A DNA stretch of 64,000 nucleotides, taken from the NCBI RefSeq assembly GCF_018798885.1, contig NZ_CP076361.1:1054001-1118000 (forward strand), in the 5' to 3' direction. This DNA comes from Gemmobacter fulvus. Lineage in GTDB: Bacteria > Pseudomonadota > Alphaproteobacteria > Rhodobacterales > Rhodobacteraceae. Below the pieces are notes generated by a model, which ran no database searches, had not been told where the DNA came from, and was given only the letters and a program-made list of their open reading frames with translations. Positions 1 through 8,490 of the stretch are shown piece by piece (position 1 is the first letter of the stretch; every line of letters starts with the position of its first letter). The position numbers and the translations under genes are program-made.

Positions 1-464
1 CTGACCATCGGAGGCCGCCGCCCCGCGAAAAAGTCGCGCAGCAGGGTGGCGGCCTCTGCCTCGCTCAGCCCGTCATAGATTTCGGGCGCATGATGGCATT
101 GCGGGTGGCTGAACACCCGCGCCCCCACCGCCACCCCTCCCGATTTCGGATCCGCCGCGCCATAATACAGCCGCGCGATGCGGGCCGCCGAGATGGCGGC
201 GGCACACATCGGGCAGGGTTCCAGCGTCACATAAAGGTCATGCCCGGTCAGCCGCTCCTGCCCCAAGGCAGCACAGGCGGCGCGGATGGCCAGCATTTCG
301 GCATGGGCGGTCGGGTCATGCAATTCGCGCGTGCGGTTCCCGGCCTGCGCCACCACCTGCCCGCCCGGCGCCACGATCACCGCCCCCACCGGCACCTCGC
401 CGCGCGTCGCGGCCGCCCGCGCCTCGTCCAGCGCGATATCCATGTAACTGCGGAACCGGCTCAC
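1..464 (-). CDS. tadA: tRNA-specific adenosine deaminase TadA (3' end cut by window edge)
   Basis: Zinc-dependent cytidine-deaminase-fold enzyme that converts adenosine 34 to inosine in tRNA-Arg. The 154 visible codons carry the HAE zinc/proton-shuttle motif (residues 54-56) and the PCPMC motif (83-87, the two zinc cysteines), with the usual spacing. I chose GTG at 464 because GAAAGGG lies about 6 bases upstream; an in-frame ATG at 443 is the alternative. The frame is open to base 1, so the last few residues and the stop lie outside the window. It is divergent from the rluB-type gene. Confidence 0.95.
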   Translation of the reverse strand, partial: MSRFRSYMDIALDEARAAATRGEVPVGAVIVAPGGQVVAQAGNRTRELHDPTAHAEMLAIRAACAALGQERLTGHDLYVTLEPCPMCAAAISAARIARLYYGAADPKSGGVAVGARVFSHPQCHHAPEIYDGLSEAEAATLLRDFFAGRRPPMV

Positions 465-483
465 GCATTGCCCTTTCAACCTG

Positions 484-511
484 AATAAAATACCCTCGGG
501 GGTCCGGGGGC
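484..511 (-). repeat. Partial copy of a recurring GC-rich intergenic element
   Basis: AATAAAATACCCTCGGGGG followed by TCCGGGGGC resembles the AAAAATATCC...GGGGGTCCGGGGGC core of the fuller copies at 19900-19950 and 33403-33446, but lacks the second hairpin arm and the TTCATCTTGGC end. It lies between the divergent tadA and rluB-type genes, so it is not an obvious terminator here. Confidence 0.45.
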
Positions 512-569
512 AGATGGCCTTCGGCGTCTGCTGCCTCAAAGTGGCCTCCTCATACATGCCGGACATCCC

Positions 570-1688
570 ATGACAGAACAAGCCAAGCCGAAAGCTGCCA
601 CCCCGGAGGGAGAGCGCATCGCCAAGGTGCTGTCCCGCGCCGGTGTCGCCTCGCGCCGCGAGGCGGAACGGATGATCCAGCTGGGCGAAGTGTCGGTGAA
701 CGGCAAGGTGATCGACAGCCCGGCACTGAACGTCACCGCCAAGGACCGCATCACCGTGCGCGGCGAGCCGCTGGCGGCGCGGGAACCGGCGCGGCTGTGG
801 CTGTATTACAAACCCGAAGGGCTGGTGACTTCGGCCTCGGATGAAAAGGGCCGCGACACGGTGTTCGACCACCTGCCCGAAGATCTGCCACGGGTGATGA
901 GCGTGGGCCGCCTTGACCTCAATTCCGAGGGGCTGCTGCTGCTGACCAATGATGGCGAGCTGAAGCGGCGGCTGGAACTGCCCTCGACCGGCTGGCTGCG
1001 CAAATACCGGGTGCGGATCAAGGGCAACCCGACCGACCCCGAACTGGAGCCGCTGCGGGCGGGCATCGTGGTGGATGGCGAGCGCTTCCAGCCGATGATC
1101 GTCAGCCTTGACCGGATTCAGGGGGCGAATGCCTGGCTGACCGTGGGCCTGCGCGAAGGCAAGAATCGCGAGATCCGCCGCGCCATGACCCAGATCGGGC
1201 TGACCGTGAACCGGCTGATCCGGGTGTCTTACGGCCCGTTCCGTCTGGGTGATCTGGAACCGAATGGCGTGGAAGAGGTCAAGGGCCGGGTGTTGCGCGA
1301 TCAGCTTGGCTTTGATCCCGATACCGGCGAAGAGCCCGAGGCGCGCCGACCGGCCAGCGCCCGCCCGGCACGCACCCGCGCCCCGCGCGAGGCAGGGCCT
1401 TCGCCCACCAAACCGCAGCGCAGTGCCGAGGCCCCGGCCAAGGCTGCACCGCGCAGCCGCACCGGCGGCAAACCGGCCAGCAGCAAAGGTGCTTTCCTTG
1501 CCCAATCGGCGCAGGGCTATCTGGAGGGCGTTGCCAAAGGCGGCAAACGCCCCTCTCCCGCCGCAAAACCGGGCGGCGGCAAACCCAGCGCGCCCCGCCC
1601 CACTTCGGCAGGGCGCGGCCCGTCCGGCACTGGCCCGCGTGGCGGGGCAAGTGGCGGCCCGCGCGGCGGCAAACCGGGGCGCGGCTGA
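570..1688 (+). CDS. rluB: 23S rRNA pseudouridine synthase, RluB/RsuA family
   Basis: Isomerises a uridine in rRNA to pseudouridine. An S4 RNA-binding domain spans about residues 15-60, followed by the RsuA-type catalytic domain to about 245 with GRLDLNSEG at 113-121; D116 is the expected catalytic aspartate. GLREGKNREIRR is the conserved C-terminal core motif. From about residue 255 to 372 the protein is a low-complexity Ala/Pro/Arg/Gly/Lys tail ending in GGKPGRG, a common basic extension in alphaproteobacterial members. RluB (uridine 2605) is the best fit by family; RluE/RluF specificity cannot be excluded. The ribosome binding site before ATG 570 is weak. Confidence 0.9.
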   Translation: MTEQAKPKAATPEGERIAKVLSRAGVASRREAERMIQLGEVSVNGKVIDSPALNVTAKDRITVRGEPLAAREPARLWLYYKPEGLVTSASDEKGRDTVFDHLPEDLPRVMSVGRLDLNSEGLLLLTNDGELKRRLELPSTGWLRKYRVRIKGNPTDPELEPLRAGIVVDGERFQPMIVSLDRIQGANAWLTVGLREGKNREIRRAMTQIGLTVNRLIRVSYGPFRLGDLEPNGVEEVKGRVLRDQLGFDPDTGEEPEARRPASARPARTRAPREAGPSPTKPQRSAEAPAKAAPRSRTGGKPASSKGAFLAQSAQGYLEGVAKGGKRPSPAAKPGGGKPSAPRPTSAGRGPSGTGPRGGASGGPRGGKPGRG

Positions 1689-1811
1689 CCGCGAGGGGGA
1701 AATCCGTGTGGATTTTCCACTCGTTCCGCCTCTGGTATGGGGGCAATACCTCGCCTATAGTCTGAAAGCGGAATGAATTCTGCCGCGCCCCCTTTGCCCG
1801 TTGGAGGCCCG

Positions 1812-1895
1812 ATGTCCGGCTCAAGCCTGCGAAACCTGAGCTTTGTCCTGCTTCTCGGGCTGATTCTCTATGTCGCCTTCTATGGAGGGGCCTGA
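1812..1895 (+). CDS. 27-residue single-pass membrane peptide upstream of xpaC
   Basis: ATG at 1812 follows TTGGAGG at 1801-1807, a good ribosome binding site. The predicted peptide begins MSGSSLRNLSF and has a hydrophobic stretch (residues 11-25, VLLLGLILYVAFYGG) that could form one short transmembrane helix, then ends GA-stop. The stop at 1893-1895 is 1 base from the XpaC-family ATG at 1897, and the SD of that gene lies inside this ORF, so translation is probably coupled. I do not recognise the family. It may be a small partner of the XpaC/TelA complex or a coupling leader. A TATAGT at about 1758 could be a -10 element for the cluster. Confidence 0.6.
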   Translation: MSGSSLRNLSFVLLLGLILYVAFYGGA

Positions 1896-1896
1896 G

Positions 1897-2796
1897 ATGG
1901 CACAGCGGTTTGGCGGCAAATATTCGCCCGATGGATCGGTGAGCCGCAGCCATGATGCGGCCCCCGGCCCGACGCCCCCCAATCGGTTTGACGGCCAGCG
2001 CCCGGTGCGCGCCGGGGCCAGATCCAATCTGCTGTTCGTGGTGCCGCTGGTGTTTGGCCTGCGCGCGTTTCAGCAACCGCCTGCGGGCATGGCCTTCGGA
2101 CTGGCCGCACTGGGGCTTTTGTTGCTGTCGGCCTGGCTGACGCGCGAAGGCATCCGGGCGCAGGACGCCTATGAGCAACGCCGCGTGGCCAAACGCCCCG
2201 CGATTCCGCGCAAGATCTTTGGCGCGGTTCTGATGGGGCTGGGCCTTGCCGCTGGTGGCATAATGAGCGACGGCGGCCCCGTCGCCGCGATCCTGTTCGG
2301 GGTCATCGGTGCGGCGCTGCATCTGTTCAGCTTTGGCCCCGATCCGCTGTCCGACAAGGGCGTGGCAGGGATCGACAGTTTCCAGACCGATCGTGTCGCC
2401 CGCGCGGTGGATGAGGCCGAAGCCTATCTGGGCGCGATGAAAGACGCGATCCTGCGCGCCGGGGACCGGGCACTGGAAACCCGGGTCGAGCGGTTCAGCA
2501 CCGCCGCGCGCCAGCTGTTCCGCACCATCGAGGGCGACCCCGGCGATCTGACCGCCGCGCGCAAGTATCTGTCGGTCTATTTGATGGGTGCCCGCGATGC
2601 GACGGTGAAATTCGTCGATTTCTATGCCCAAAGCCGCGACGCCAAGGCCCGCGCCGACTATGAGGCGCTGCTGACCGATCTGGAAACCACCTTTGCCGCA
2701 CGGTCGCAGGCGCTTCTGGCCAGCAATTCCGGGGATCTGGATGTCGAAATCCAGGTCCTGCGCGAGCGTCTTCGGTACGAGACGCCGCATCTTTGA
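1897..2796 (+). CDS. XpaC-like (5-bromo-4-chloroindolyl phosphate hydrolysis) family membrane protein
   Basis: 299-residue protein of the XpaC family. Despite its old name the family is not known as a phosphatase; it is found with TelA in presumed envelope-stress or tellurite-response loci. Two hydrophobic hairpins (about residues 40-80 and 105-140) probably insert in the inner membrane, followed by a cytoplasmic alpha-helical C-terminal domain (about 160-299). ATG 1897 is chosen over the upstream ATG 1870 because GGAGG at 1884-1888 is spaced 8 bases from it. telA follows after 41 bases on the same strand, so the two are probably co-transcribed. Confidence 0.85.
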   Translation: MAQRFGGKYSPDGSVSRSHDAAPGPTPPNRFDGQRPVRAGARSNLLFVVPLVFGLRAFQQPPAGMAFGLAALGLLLLSAWLTREGIRAQDAYEQRRVAKRPAIPRKIFGAVLMGLGLAAGGIMSDGGPVAAILFGVIGAALHLFSFGPDPLSDKGVAGIDSFQTDRVARAVDEAEAYLGAMKDAILRAGDRALETRVERFSTAARQLFRTIEGDPGDLTAARKYLSVYLMGARDATVKFVDFYAQSRDAKARADYEALLTDLETTFAARSQALLASNSGDLDVEIQVLRERLRYETPHL

Positions 2797-2837
2797 TGAT
2801 CTGCGCGCATCTGCGCCCCAGTTGAGAGTATTGCCCG

Positions 2838-4022
2838 ATGAGCACCGCCGTATCCCAATCTGCCGCCTCTGCCCTTGCCGAAGTGGAAAAAGTGACCGCC
2901 GTGATCCTGCCCGAACCCGGGAAGGACGTGGTGTCGCTGGCCGCCGCCCCCGCTCCGCTGGCTGATGACATCCGCAAGCGCATGGCAGAGCTGGACATGG
3001 GCAATACGCAGTCGATCATCTCGTTCGGGTCTGCCGCGCAGGCCGAATTGCAGGTGATCAGCCAGCAGATGCTGGCCGATGTGAAGAACAAGGATGTGGG
3101 CCCGGCAGGTGACAGCCTGCGTTCGATGGTCTCGACCATCCGGGGCTTTTCGGTCAGCGAACTCGATGTGCGCCGCAAGCGCAGCTGGTGGGAAAAGCTG
3201 CTGGGCCGCGCAGCGCCCTTCGCCAAATTCGTCGCCAAATACGAAGAGGTGCAGGCGCAGATCGACCGCGTGACCGCCACCCTGCTGGAACATGAACACA
3301 AGCTGTTGAAAGACATCAAAAGTCTGGATCAGCTTTATGCCAAGACGCTGGATTTCTATAACGAGCTGGCGCTGTACATCGCGGCGGGCGAGGCCAAGCT
3401 GGCCGAGCTGGATGCCAGCGTGATCCCGGCCAAAGAGGCCGAAGTGACCGCAGCCCCCAAAACCGAACAGGTGATGAAGGCGCAGGAGTTGCGCGATGTG
3501 CGCGCCGCCCGTGATGATCTGGAACGCCGGGTGCATGACCTGAAGCTGACGCGTCAGGTGACGATGCAATCGCTGCCCTCGATCCGTCTGGTGCAGGAAA
3601 ACGACAAATCGCTGGTGACCAAGATCAACTCGACGCTGGTCAACACCGTGCCGCTTTGGGAAACCCAGCTGGCGCAGGCGGTGACGATCCAGCGCTCGCG
3701 CGAGGCGGCCGAATCGATCCGGGCGGCGAATGACCTGACGAATGAGCTGCTCACCTCCAACGCCAAGAACCTGCAAGAGACGAACCGCATCGTGCGCACC
3801 GAGATGGAGCGTGGCGTGTTCGATATCGAGGCGGTGAAACAGGCAAATGCCACATTGATCGCCACCATCAACGAAAGCCTCGCGATTGCCGATGATGGCA
3901 AGGCCAAACGCGCCGCCGCCGAGGCCGATCTGGTGAAGATGGAACTGGAACTGCGAGACACGCTGGCATCGGCCAAGGCCCGGCGTGACGGGGTTGGCAC
4001 CAATGCCGGCACGGCTGTCTGA
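2838..4022 (+). CDS. telA: TelA/KlaA-family toxic anion resistance protein
   Basis: 394 residues, a typical TelA length. The protein is soluble and mostly helical with long coiled-coil-like segments; the conserved RRKRSWWEKLLGRAAPF stretch is at about residues 112-128. TelA homologues are linked to tellurite and cell-envelope stress, and in Firmicutes occur with XpaC; the biochemical role is unknown. Here it follows the XpaC gene and precedes a lipoprotein gene by 12 bases, in a cluster that also encodes SPFH and zinc-ribbon membrane proteins. No ter genes are in the window, so a tellurite phenotype is only an inference. Confidence 0.92.
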   Translation: MSTAVSQSAASALAEVEKVTAVILPEPGKDVVSLAAAPAPLADDIRKRMAELDMGNTQSIISFGSAAQAELQVISQQMLADVKNKDVGPAGDSLRSMVSTIRGFSVSELDVRRKRSWWEKLLGRAAPFAKFVAKYEEVQAQIDRVTATLLEHEHKLLKDIKSLDQLYAKTLDFYNELALYIAAGEAKLAELDASVIPAKEAEVTAAPKTEQVMKAQELRDVRAARDDLERRVHDLKLTRQVTMQSLPSIRLVQENDKSLVTKINSTLVNTVPLWETQLAQAVTIQRSREAAESIRAANDLTNELLTSNAKNLQETNRIVRTEMERGVFDIEAVKQANATLIATINESLAIADDGKAKRAAAEADLVKMELELRDTLASAKARRDGVGTNAGTAV

Positions 4023-4034
4023 CCGGAGGATATC

Positions 4035-5003
4035 GTGACCCAAAGCCAGCGCCGCGACCCGGCCCGCAAGGCCATTCTTGCCGCGCTGGCCTGTGCGGCG
4101 CTGGCGTCATGTGCCACGGCGCCGCCTGCGCCTCAGGCCGCCCTGCCGCGCCCGGTGGCCCGGCCCGCCGTGCCGGTGCCGCCGCCGGTGGCCCCTTCGG
4201 CGGAAAGTCAGGCGCTGGCGCTTTATTACGCGCAGGTGCAGGCCGATCTTCTGACGCAAGGGCTGCTGCGCACCGATGGCGGCGGCAAGGATGCGCCCTT
4301 CACCGATACGATGCTGACGGAAAACTTCATCCGCATCGCGCTCTATGACGAATATCGCCGCACCGGCGGTGGGTTGGTGGCGCAGGAAACGCAAAGCCGC
4401 CTGCGCCGCTGGGCTGCGCCGGTGCGGGTCAAGGTGGCGTTCGGGGCCTCTGTCTCGCCCGAGCGGCGGGCGACCGACCGGGCGCGCATCGCCTCGTATC
4501 TTGCCCGCCTCAGCAGCATCACCGGCCATTCGATCTCGCTCGCCGAAACCGGCGCGAATTTCTTCCTGCATATGGTGAACGAGGATGAGCGCCGCGCACT
4601 TGGCCCGGTGATTTCGGCCACGCTGCCGGATCTGTCGATGGCCGAAGTTTCGGGGCTGACCAATCTGCCGCGCTCGACCTATTGCATTGTCTATGCGCTG
4701 TCCGAAGGCAGTTCGTCGACCTATGCCCGCGCCTTTGCGGTGATCCGCGCCGAACACCCGGATCTGCTGCGCTTGTCGTGCATCCATGAAGAGATCGCGC
4801 AGGGTCTTGGCCTTGCCAATGACAGCCCGCTGGCCCGCCCGTCGATCTTCAACGATGACGAGGAATTTGCGCTGCTGACGCGGCAGGACGAGCTGATGCT
4901 GAAGATGCTTTATGACCCTGCGCTGCATCCCGGCATGGGCGCCGCCGAGGCCCGGCCCATCGCGCGCAGCATCGCGGCCCGGCTGATCGGTGGCGACAGC
5001 TGA
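4035..5003 (+). CDS. DUF2927 domain lipoprotein
   Basis: 322 residues. The N-terminus has basic residues, a hydrophobic stretch and an LASC lipobox with the modifiable cysteine at 26, so it is likely lipidated by Lgt and anchored in the envelope. A Pro/Ala-rich linker (28-60) leads to the DUF2927 domain (about 95-300). That domain contains SCIHEEIAQGLGL, whose HEE might suggest a metalloprotease-like site, and a conserved FNDDEEFALLT stretch. GTG 4035 follows GGAGG at 4025-4029. Function unknown. Placement directly behind telA suggests the periplasmic face of the same system. Confidence 0.85.
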   Translation: MTQSQRRDPARKAILAALACAALASCATAPPAPQAALPRPVARPAVPVPPPVAPSAESQALALYYAQVQADLLTQGLLRTDGGGKDAPFTDTMLTENFIRIALYDEYRRTGGGLVAQETQSRLRRWAAPVRVKVAFGASVSPERRATDRARIASYLARLSSITGHSISLAETGANFFLHMVNEDERRALGPVISATLPDLSMAEVSGLTNLPRSTYCIVYALSEGSSSTYARAFAVIRAEHPDLLRLSCIHEEIAQGLGLANDSPLARPSIFNDDEEFALLTRQDELMLKMLYDPALHPGMGAAEARPIARSIAARLIGGDS

Positions 5004-5161
5004 TCCCGGCACAGGCAAGCAACCGAGATTTGAACACGGGAGCCGAAACCGACGCGCGAAAAGGCTTCAAACCTGCCACGCCTCGGCTATGTTACCCGAC
5101 AACGGGGCAGCCGCCCTCTCTTGATGGCACGACGTGGTGCCCAGTGTGAAAGGCCAAGGCC

Positions 5162-6274
5162 ATGGTGTTCGATTTCCTCAAAGGCGAATTCATTGATGTC
5201 ATCAGCTGGCTGGATGACAGCCGCGATACGATGGTCTGGCGGTTCGAACGGCGCGGTCAGGCGATCAAATACGGCGCCAAACTGACGGTGCGCGAGGGGC
5301 AGGCGGCGGTTTTCGTGCATGAGGGGCAGTTGGCCGATGTGTTCGGCCCCGGTCTCTACATGCTTGAGACCAACAACATGCCGATCATGACCACCTTGCA
5401 GCATTGGGATCACGGCTTTGATTCGCCGTTCAAGTCCGAGGTCTATTTCGTCAACACCACCCGCTTCAACGATCTGAAATGGGGCACCAAGAATCCGATC
5501 ATGTGCCGCGACCCGGAATTCGGCCCGGTGCGCCTGCGCGCCTTCGGCACCTATTCGATGCGGGTATCGGACCCCGGTAAGTTCCTGCAAGAGGTGGTGG
5601 GCACCGATGGCGAATTCACCGCCGATGAAATCAGCTTTCAGATCCGCAATGTGATCGTGCAGGAAATGAGCCGGGTTCTGGCCGGATCCGGGATTCCCGT
5701 GCTCGACATGGCGGCGAATACCGCCGATCTGGGCAAGCTGATCGCAACGGCGATTGCGCCCAAGATTGCCGATTACGGGCTGACCCTGCCGGAATTCTAC
5801 ATCGAGAATATCAGCCTGCCCGAAGAGGTGGAAAAGGTGCTGGACAAGCGCACCTCCATCGGCATCGCGGGGGATCTGAACAAATACATGCAGTTCAATG
5901 CCGCCGAGGCGATGAATGCCCCCGGCGGGGCGATGGGCGGCGCAATCGGCGCGGGCATGGGGGCCGCGATGGGCCTTGGCATGGCACAGCAGATGCAGCC
6001 CGGCCCCTGGGGCGCGGCCCCCGCCGCCCCTGCGGCAGCCGCACCGCCGCCGCCCCCGCCGCCGCCTGCCGGTGCAAGACAATGGCATGTCGCCGAAAAC
6101 GGTGCGACCAAAGGCCCGTTCTCCGAGGCCGACTTGCAGGCCATGGTGGCCTCGGGCGCGCTCAGCCGGAGCAGCCATGTGTGGTCTGCCGGGCAGGATG
6201 GCTGGCGCACTGCTGCCGAAACCGAGCTTGCACGGCTGTTCAGCATGGTGCCGCCCCCGCCCCCCGGAGCCTGA
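5162..6274 (+). CDS. SPFH-domain protein with C-terminal GYF-type domain (YdjI-like)
   Basis: 370 residues. An SPFH/prohibitin-like domain covers about residues 25-250, followed by a Gly/Met-rich linker (GGAMGGAIGAGMGAAMG), a proline run (about 297-304) and a GYF_2-like domain starting at W308 (WHVAENGATKGPFSEADL). This resembles Bacillus YdjI, which depends on YdjG and PspA at the membrane. GYF-type domains bind proline-rich peptides, so the adjacent polyproline could be an intramolecular or inter-subunit ligand. The gene precedes the zinc-ribbon gene by 3 bases, an almost certain operon. Confidence 0.85.
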   Translation: MVFDFLKGEFIDVISWLDDSRDTMVWRFERRGQAIKYGAKLTVREGQAAVFVHEGQLADVFGPGLYMLETNNMPIMTTLQHWDHGFDSPFKSEVYFVNTTRFNDLKWGTKNPIMCRDPEFGPVRLRAFGTYSMRVSDPGKFLQEVVGTDGEFTADEISFQIRNVIVQEMSRVLAGSGIPVLDMAANTADLGKLIATAIAPKIADYGLTLPEFYIENISLPEEVEKVLDKRTSIGIAGDLNKYMQFNAAEAMNAPGGAMGGAIGAGMGAAMGLGMAQQMQPGPWGAAPAAPAAAAPPPPPPPPAGARQWHVAENGATKGPFSEADLQAMVASGALSRSSHVWSAGQDGWRTAAETELARLFSMVPPPPPGA

Positions 6275-6277
6275 CCC

Positions 6278-7363
6278 GTGAGCGAAACTGAAACGCGCTT
6301 TCCCTGCTCCAGCTGCGGGGCGGATCTGCGCTTTGCGCCGGGCCAGACCTCGTTGCGCTGCGATCACTGCGGCCATGTGCAGGAAATCCCCGCCGCCGGT
6401 CCGCGCGCCAAGGCGCGCCGCATGGGCGAGCTGGATCTGCATCAGGCGCTGGCCAATACCCTGCCGCCCGGCGCGATGGAGGAGGTGCGCACCACGCCCT
6501 GCCCGTCCTGTGGATCACTGGTGGAGTTTCAGGGGGCGCAACACGCCACCGAATGTCCGTTCTGCGCCACCCCGGTTGTCATCGGCACCGGCACCAACCG
6601 CCAGATCAAGCCGCAAGCCGTGCTGCCCTTCGCACTGGAGGAACGGGCAGCGCGCGCGGCGATGGTTTCGTGGCTGGGCCGGTTGTGGTTTGCGCCGAAC
6701 GGGCTGGTCGATTATGCCCGCAAGGGCCGGGCGCTGAACGGGCTGTATGTGCCCTACTGGACCTTCGATGCCCGCACCCGCAGCGAGTACAGCGGCCAGC
6801 GCGGCGAATACTACTATGAAACCCGCACCGTCACCGTGGATGGCAAACAACGTCAGGAGCAGGTGCGCAAAACCCGCTGGTATGCCGCAAGGGGCCGGGT
6901 GGCCCGCGTCTTTGACGATGTTCTGGTGCTGGCCAGCCAGTCGCTGCCCCGGCGGTATACCGATGCGCTGGCGCCCTGGGATCTGACGCAGCTCACCCCC
7001 TATGCCGCCGATTATCTGGCAGGCTTCACCGCCGAAGGCTACACCATCGGGCTGGAGGAAGGCTGGGCGCGCGGGCAAGAGGTGATGGCCGGTGTCATCC
7101 ATCAGGACGTGCGCGCCGATATCGGCGGCGATGAACAGCGCGTCAGCAGCATTGATACCGAATATTCGGCGGAAACCTTCAAGCACATCCTGCTGCCGGT
7201 CTGGATGGCGGCCTATAAATACAACGGCAAGACCTATCGGTTCGTGGTGAATGGCCAGACCGGCAAGGTGCAGGGCGAACGGCCCTATTCCGCGTGGAAG
7301 ATTGCCTTTGCCGTGCTCGTGGCGCTGATCCTCGCCGGGGCGGCGGCCTATTTCAGCAAATAG
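6278..7363 (+). CDS. Double zinc-ribbon, C-terminally membrane-anchored protein (YdjG-like)
   Basis: 361 residues. Two zinc ribbons are visible: C10/C13 with C28/C31, and C75/C78 with C93/C96. A large middle domain follows, containing PYWTFDARTRSEYSG, and the protein ends in one transmembrane helix (about 340-358). Database names such as primosomal protein N' or helicase for this family are misleading; no helicase motif is present. In Bacillus the YdjG/YdjH/YdjI group forms a membrane complex with PspA. GTG 6278 is 3 bases after the SPFH stop. No PspA gene is seen in this window. Confidence 0.8.
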   Translation: MSETETRFPCSSCGADLRFAPGQTSLRCDHCGHVQEIPAAGPRAKARRMGELDLHQALANTLPPGAMEEVRTTPCPSCGSLVEFQGAQHATECPFCATPVVIGTGTNRQIKPQAVLPFALEERAARAAMVSWLGRLWFAPNGLVDYARKGRALNGLYVPYWTFDARTRSEYSGQRGEYYYETRTVTVDGKQRQEQVRKTRWYAARGRVARVFDDVLVLASQSLPRRYTDALAPWDLTQLTPYAADYLAGFTAEGYTIGLEEGWARGQEVMAGVIHQDVRADIGGDEQRVSSIDTEYSAETFKHILLPVWMAAYKYNGKTYRFVVNGQTGKVQGERPYSAWKIAFAVLVALILAGAAAYFSK

Positions 7364-7372
7364 CCGATCATC

Positions 7373-7403
7373 GCTGGCCCCCGCTACCCGGCGCGGGGCC
7401 AGC
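7373..7403 (+). terminator. Hairpin after the zinc-ribbon gene
   Basis: A perfect 9-bp stem GCTGGCCCC (7373-7381) / GGGGCCAGC (7395-7403) lies 9 bases after the zinc-ribbon stop and before purC. There is no T-run, so it may be a weak or Rho-assisted terminator marking the end of the TelA cluster. Confidence 0.5.
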
Positions 7404-7462
7404 AAGATTGACTCCGCCCCGCCCTCGGGCGATAGCCAGCCATCCCGAACCCGGAGTGCCCC

Positions 7463-8428
7463 ATGCGCGTTCTCGACCAAGCCCGTATCCCGGAACTGCC
7501 CAATCCCTATTTCGGGAAAGTGCGCGACTGCTATGATCTGCCGCCAAGCGCCGATCAGCCAGAGGGGCGGCGCATCCTGATCTCGTCCGACCGGATCAGC
7601 GCATTTGACCGGATTCTGGCCGCGATCCCGTTCAAGGGTCAGGTGCTGACACAGACCGCGCGCTTCTGGTTCGATCACACGCAGGACATCTGCCCCAATC
7701 ACGTTCTGACCTATCCCGATCCGAATGTGGTGATCGGCAAGCGGCTGACCATTCTGCCGGTGGAAATCGTGGTGCGCGGTTATCTGGCGGGCACCACCGG
7801 CACCTCGGTTCTGACCCTGTATAAAAAGGGCCAGCGCGCGATGTATGGCCACACCCTGCCCGACGGGCTGCGCGACAATCAGGCGCTGCCGCAAGCCATC
7901 ATCACCCCGACCTCCAAGGCGTTCGACGGCGGCCATGACGAGCCGCTGACCGCCGCCGAAATCGTGCAGCAAGGTCTGCTGACGCAAGCACAATGGGATG
8001 ACGTGTCGGCCAAGGCCTTGGCACTGTTTGCCCGTGGACAGGCGATGGCCGCCGTGCGCGGCCTGATCCTTGTGGATACCAAATACGAATTCGGCACCGA
8101 TGCCGCGGGCAATATCCTGCTCGCGGACGAGATCCATACGCCCGACAGCAGCCGTTATTGGCTGGCCGATGGGTATGAGGCGGCGCTGCGCGACGGCAGC
8201 CGCCCGCCCAGCTTTGACAAGGACGTGATCCGCGCCTGGGTCGCCGCCCGCTGCGACCCCTATCAGGACGACATCCCCGAAATCCCCGCCGAGATGATCG
8301 AGGCAACCTCGAAAGTCTATATTCAGGCCTATGAGGCGATCACCGGCACAGCCTTTGTGCCCGATCTGTCTGGCCCCACCGTTCTGGACCGCGTGCGCAG
8401 CAATCTGGCGCCATTCTTCACCGCCTGA
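7463..8428 (+). CDS. purC: Phosphoribosylaminoimidazole-succinocarboxamide synthase
   Basis: SAICAR synthase, ATP-dependent step of de novo purine synthesis joining aspartate to CAIR. The 321-residue length is the long (ADE1-like) form rather than the roughly 240-residue form. Visible signatures are GKVRDCYDL near the N-terminus, [10 protein letters not shown], the VVRGYLAGT substrate loop and DTKYEFG followed by [17 protein letters not shown] 7463 follows a GGAG at about 7452-7455. purE and purK occur at 61.5-63.1 kb, so purine genes in the window are dispersed rather than in one operon. Confidence 0.95.
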   Translation: MRVLDQARIPELPNPYFGKVRDCYDLPPSADQPEGRRILISSDRISAFDRILAAIPFKGQVLTQTARFWFDHTQDICPNHVLTYPDPNVVIGKRLTILPVEIVVRGYLAGTTGTSVLTLYKKGQRAMYGHTLPDGLRDNQALPQAIITPTSKAFDGGHDEPLTAAEIVQQGLLTQAQWDDVSAKALALFARGQAMAAVRGLILVDTKYEFGTDAAGNILLADEIHTPDSSRYWLADGYEAALRDGSRPPSFDKDVIRAWVAARCDPYQDDIPEIPAEMIEATSKVYIQAYEAITGTAFVPDLSGPTVLDRVRSNLAPFFTA

Positions 8429-8432
8429 GCAA

Positions 8433-8466
8433 ATGTTTGCGCTAACATCGCGCAATCGGGTATAAG
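8433..8466 (+). promoter_or_regulatory. LacI-family-type operator overlapping a promoter, upstream of the PfkB kinase
   Basis: ATGTTTGCGCTAACAT at 8433-8448 is a near-perfect palindrome (one mismatch) matching the TGTTAGCGCTAACA type used by many alphaproteobacterial LacI-family sugar regulators. TTGCGC (8437-8442) and TATAAG (8461-8466), 18 bases apart, form a plausible -35/-10 pair, so a bound repressor would block the -35. The kinase ATG is at 8491. Confidence 0.65.
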
Positions 8467-8490
8467 CGCCAAAACACCGGGGAGGTTGAA

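Noticed and set aside
1279..2790. 503-codon minus-strand frame
   Set aside because: Antisense to rluB tail and xpaC; Arg/Gln/His-rich without motifs.
6278..7363. Primosomal helicase annotation for the zinc-ribbon gene
   Set aside because: No Walker or helicase motifs; only zinc ribbons and a C-terminal membrane helix are visible.
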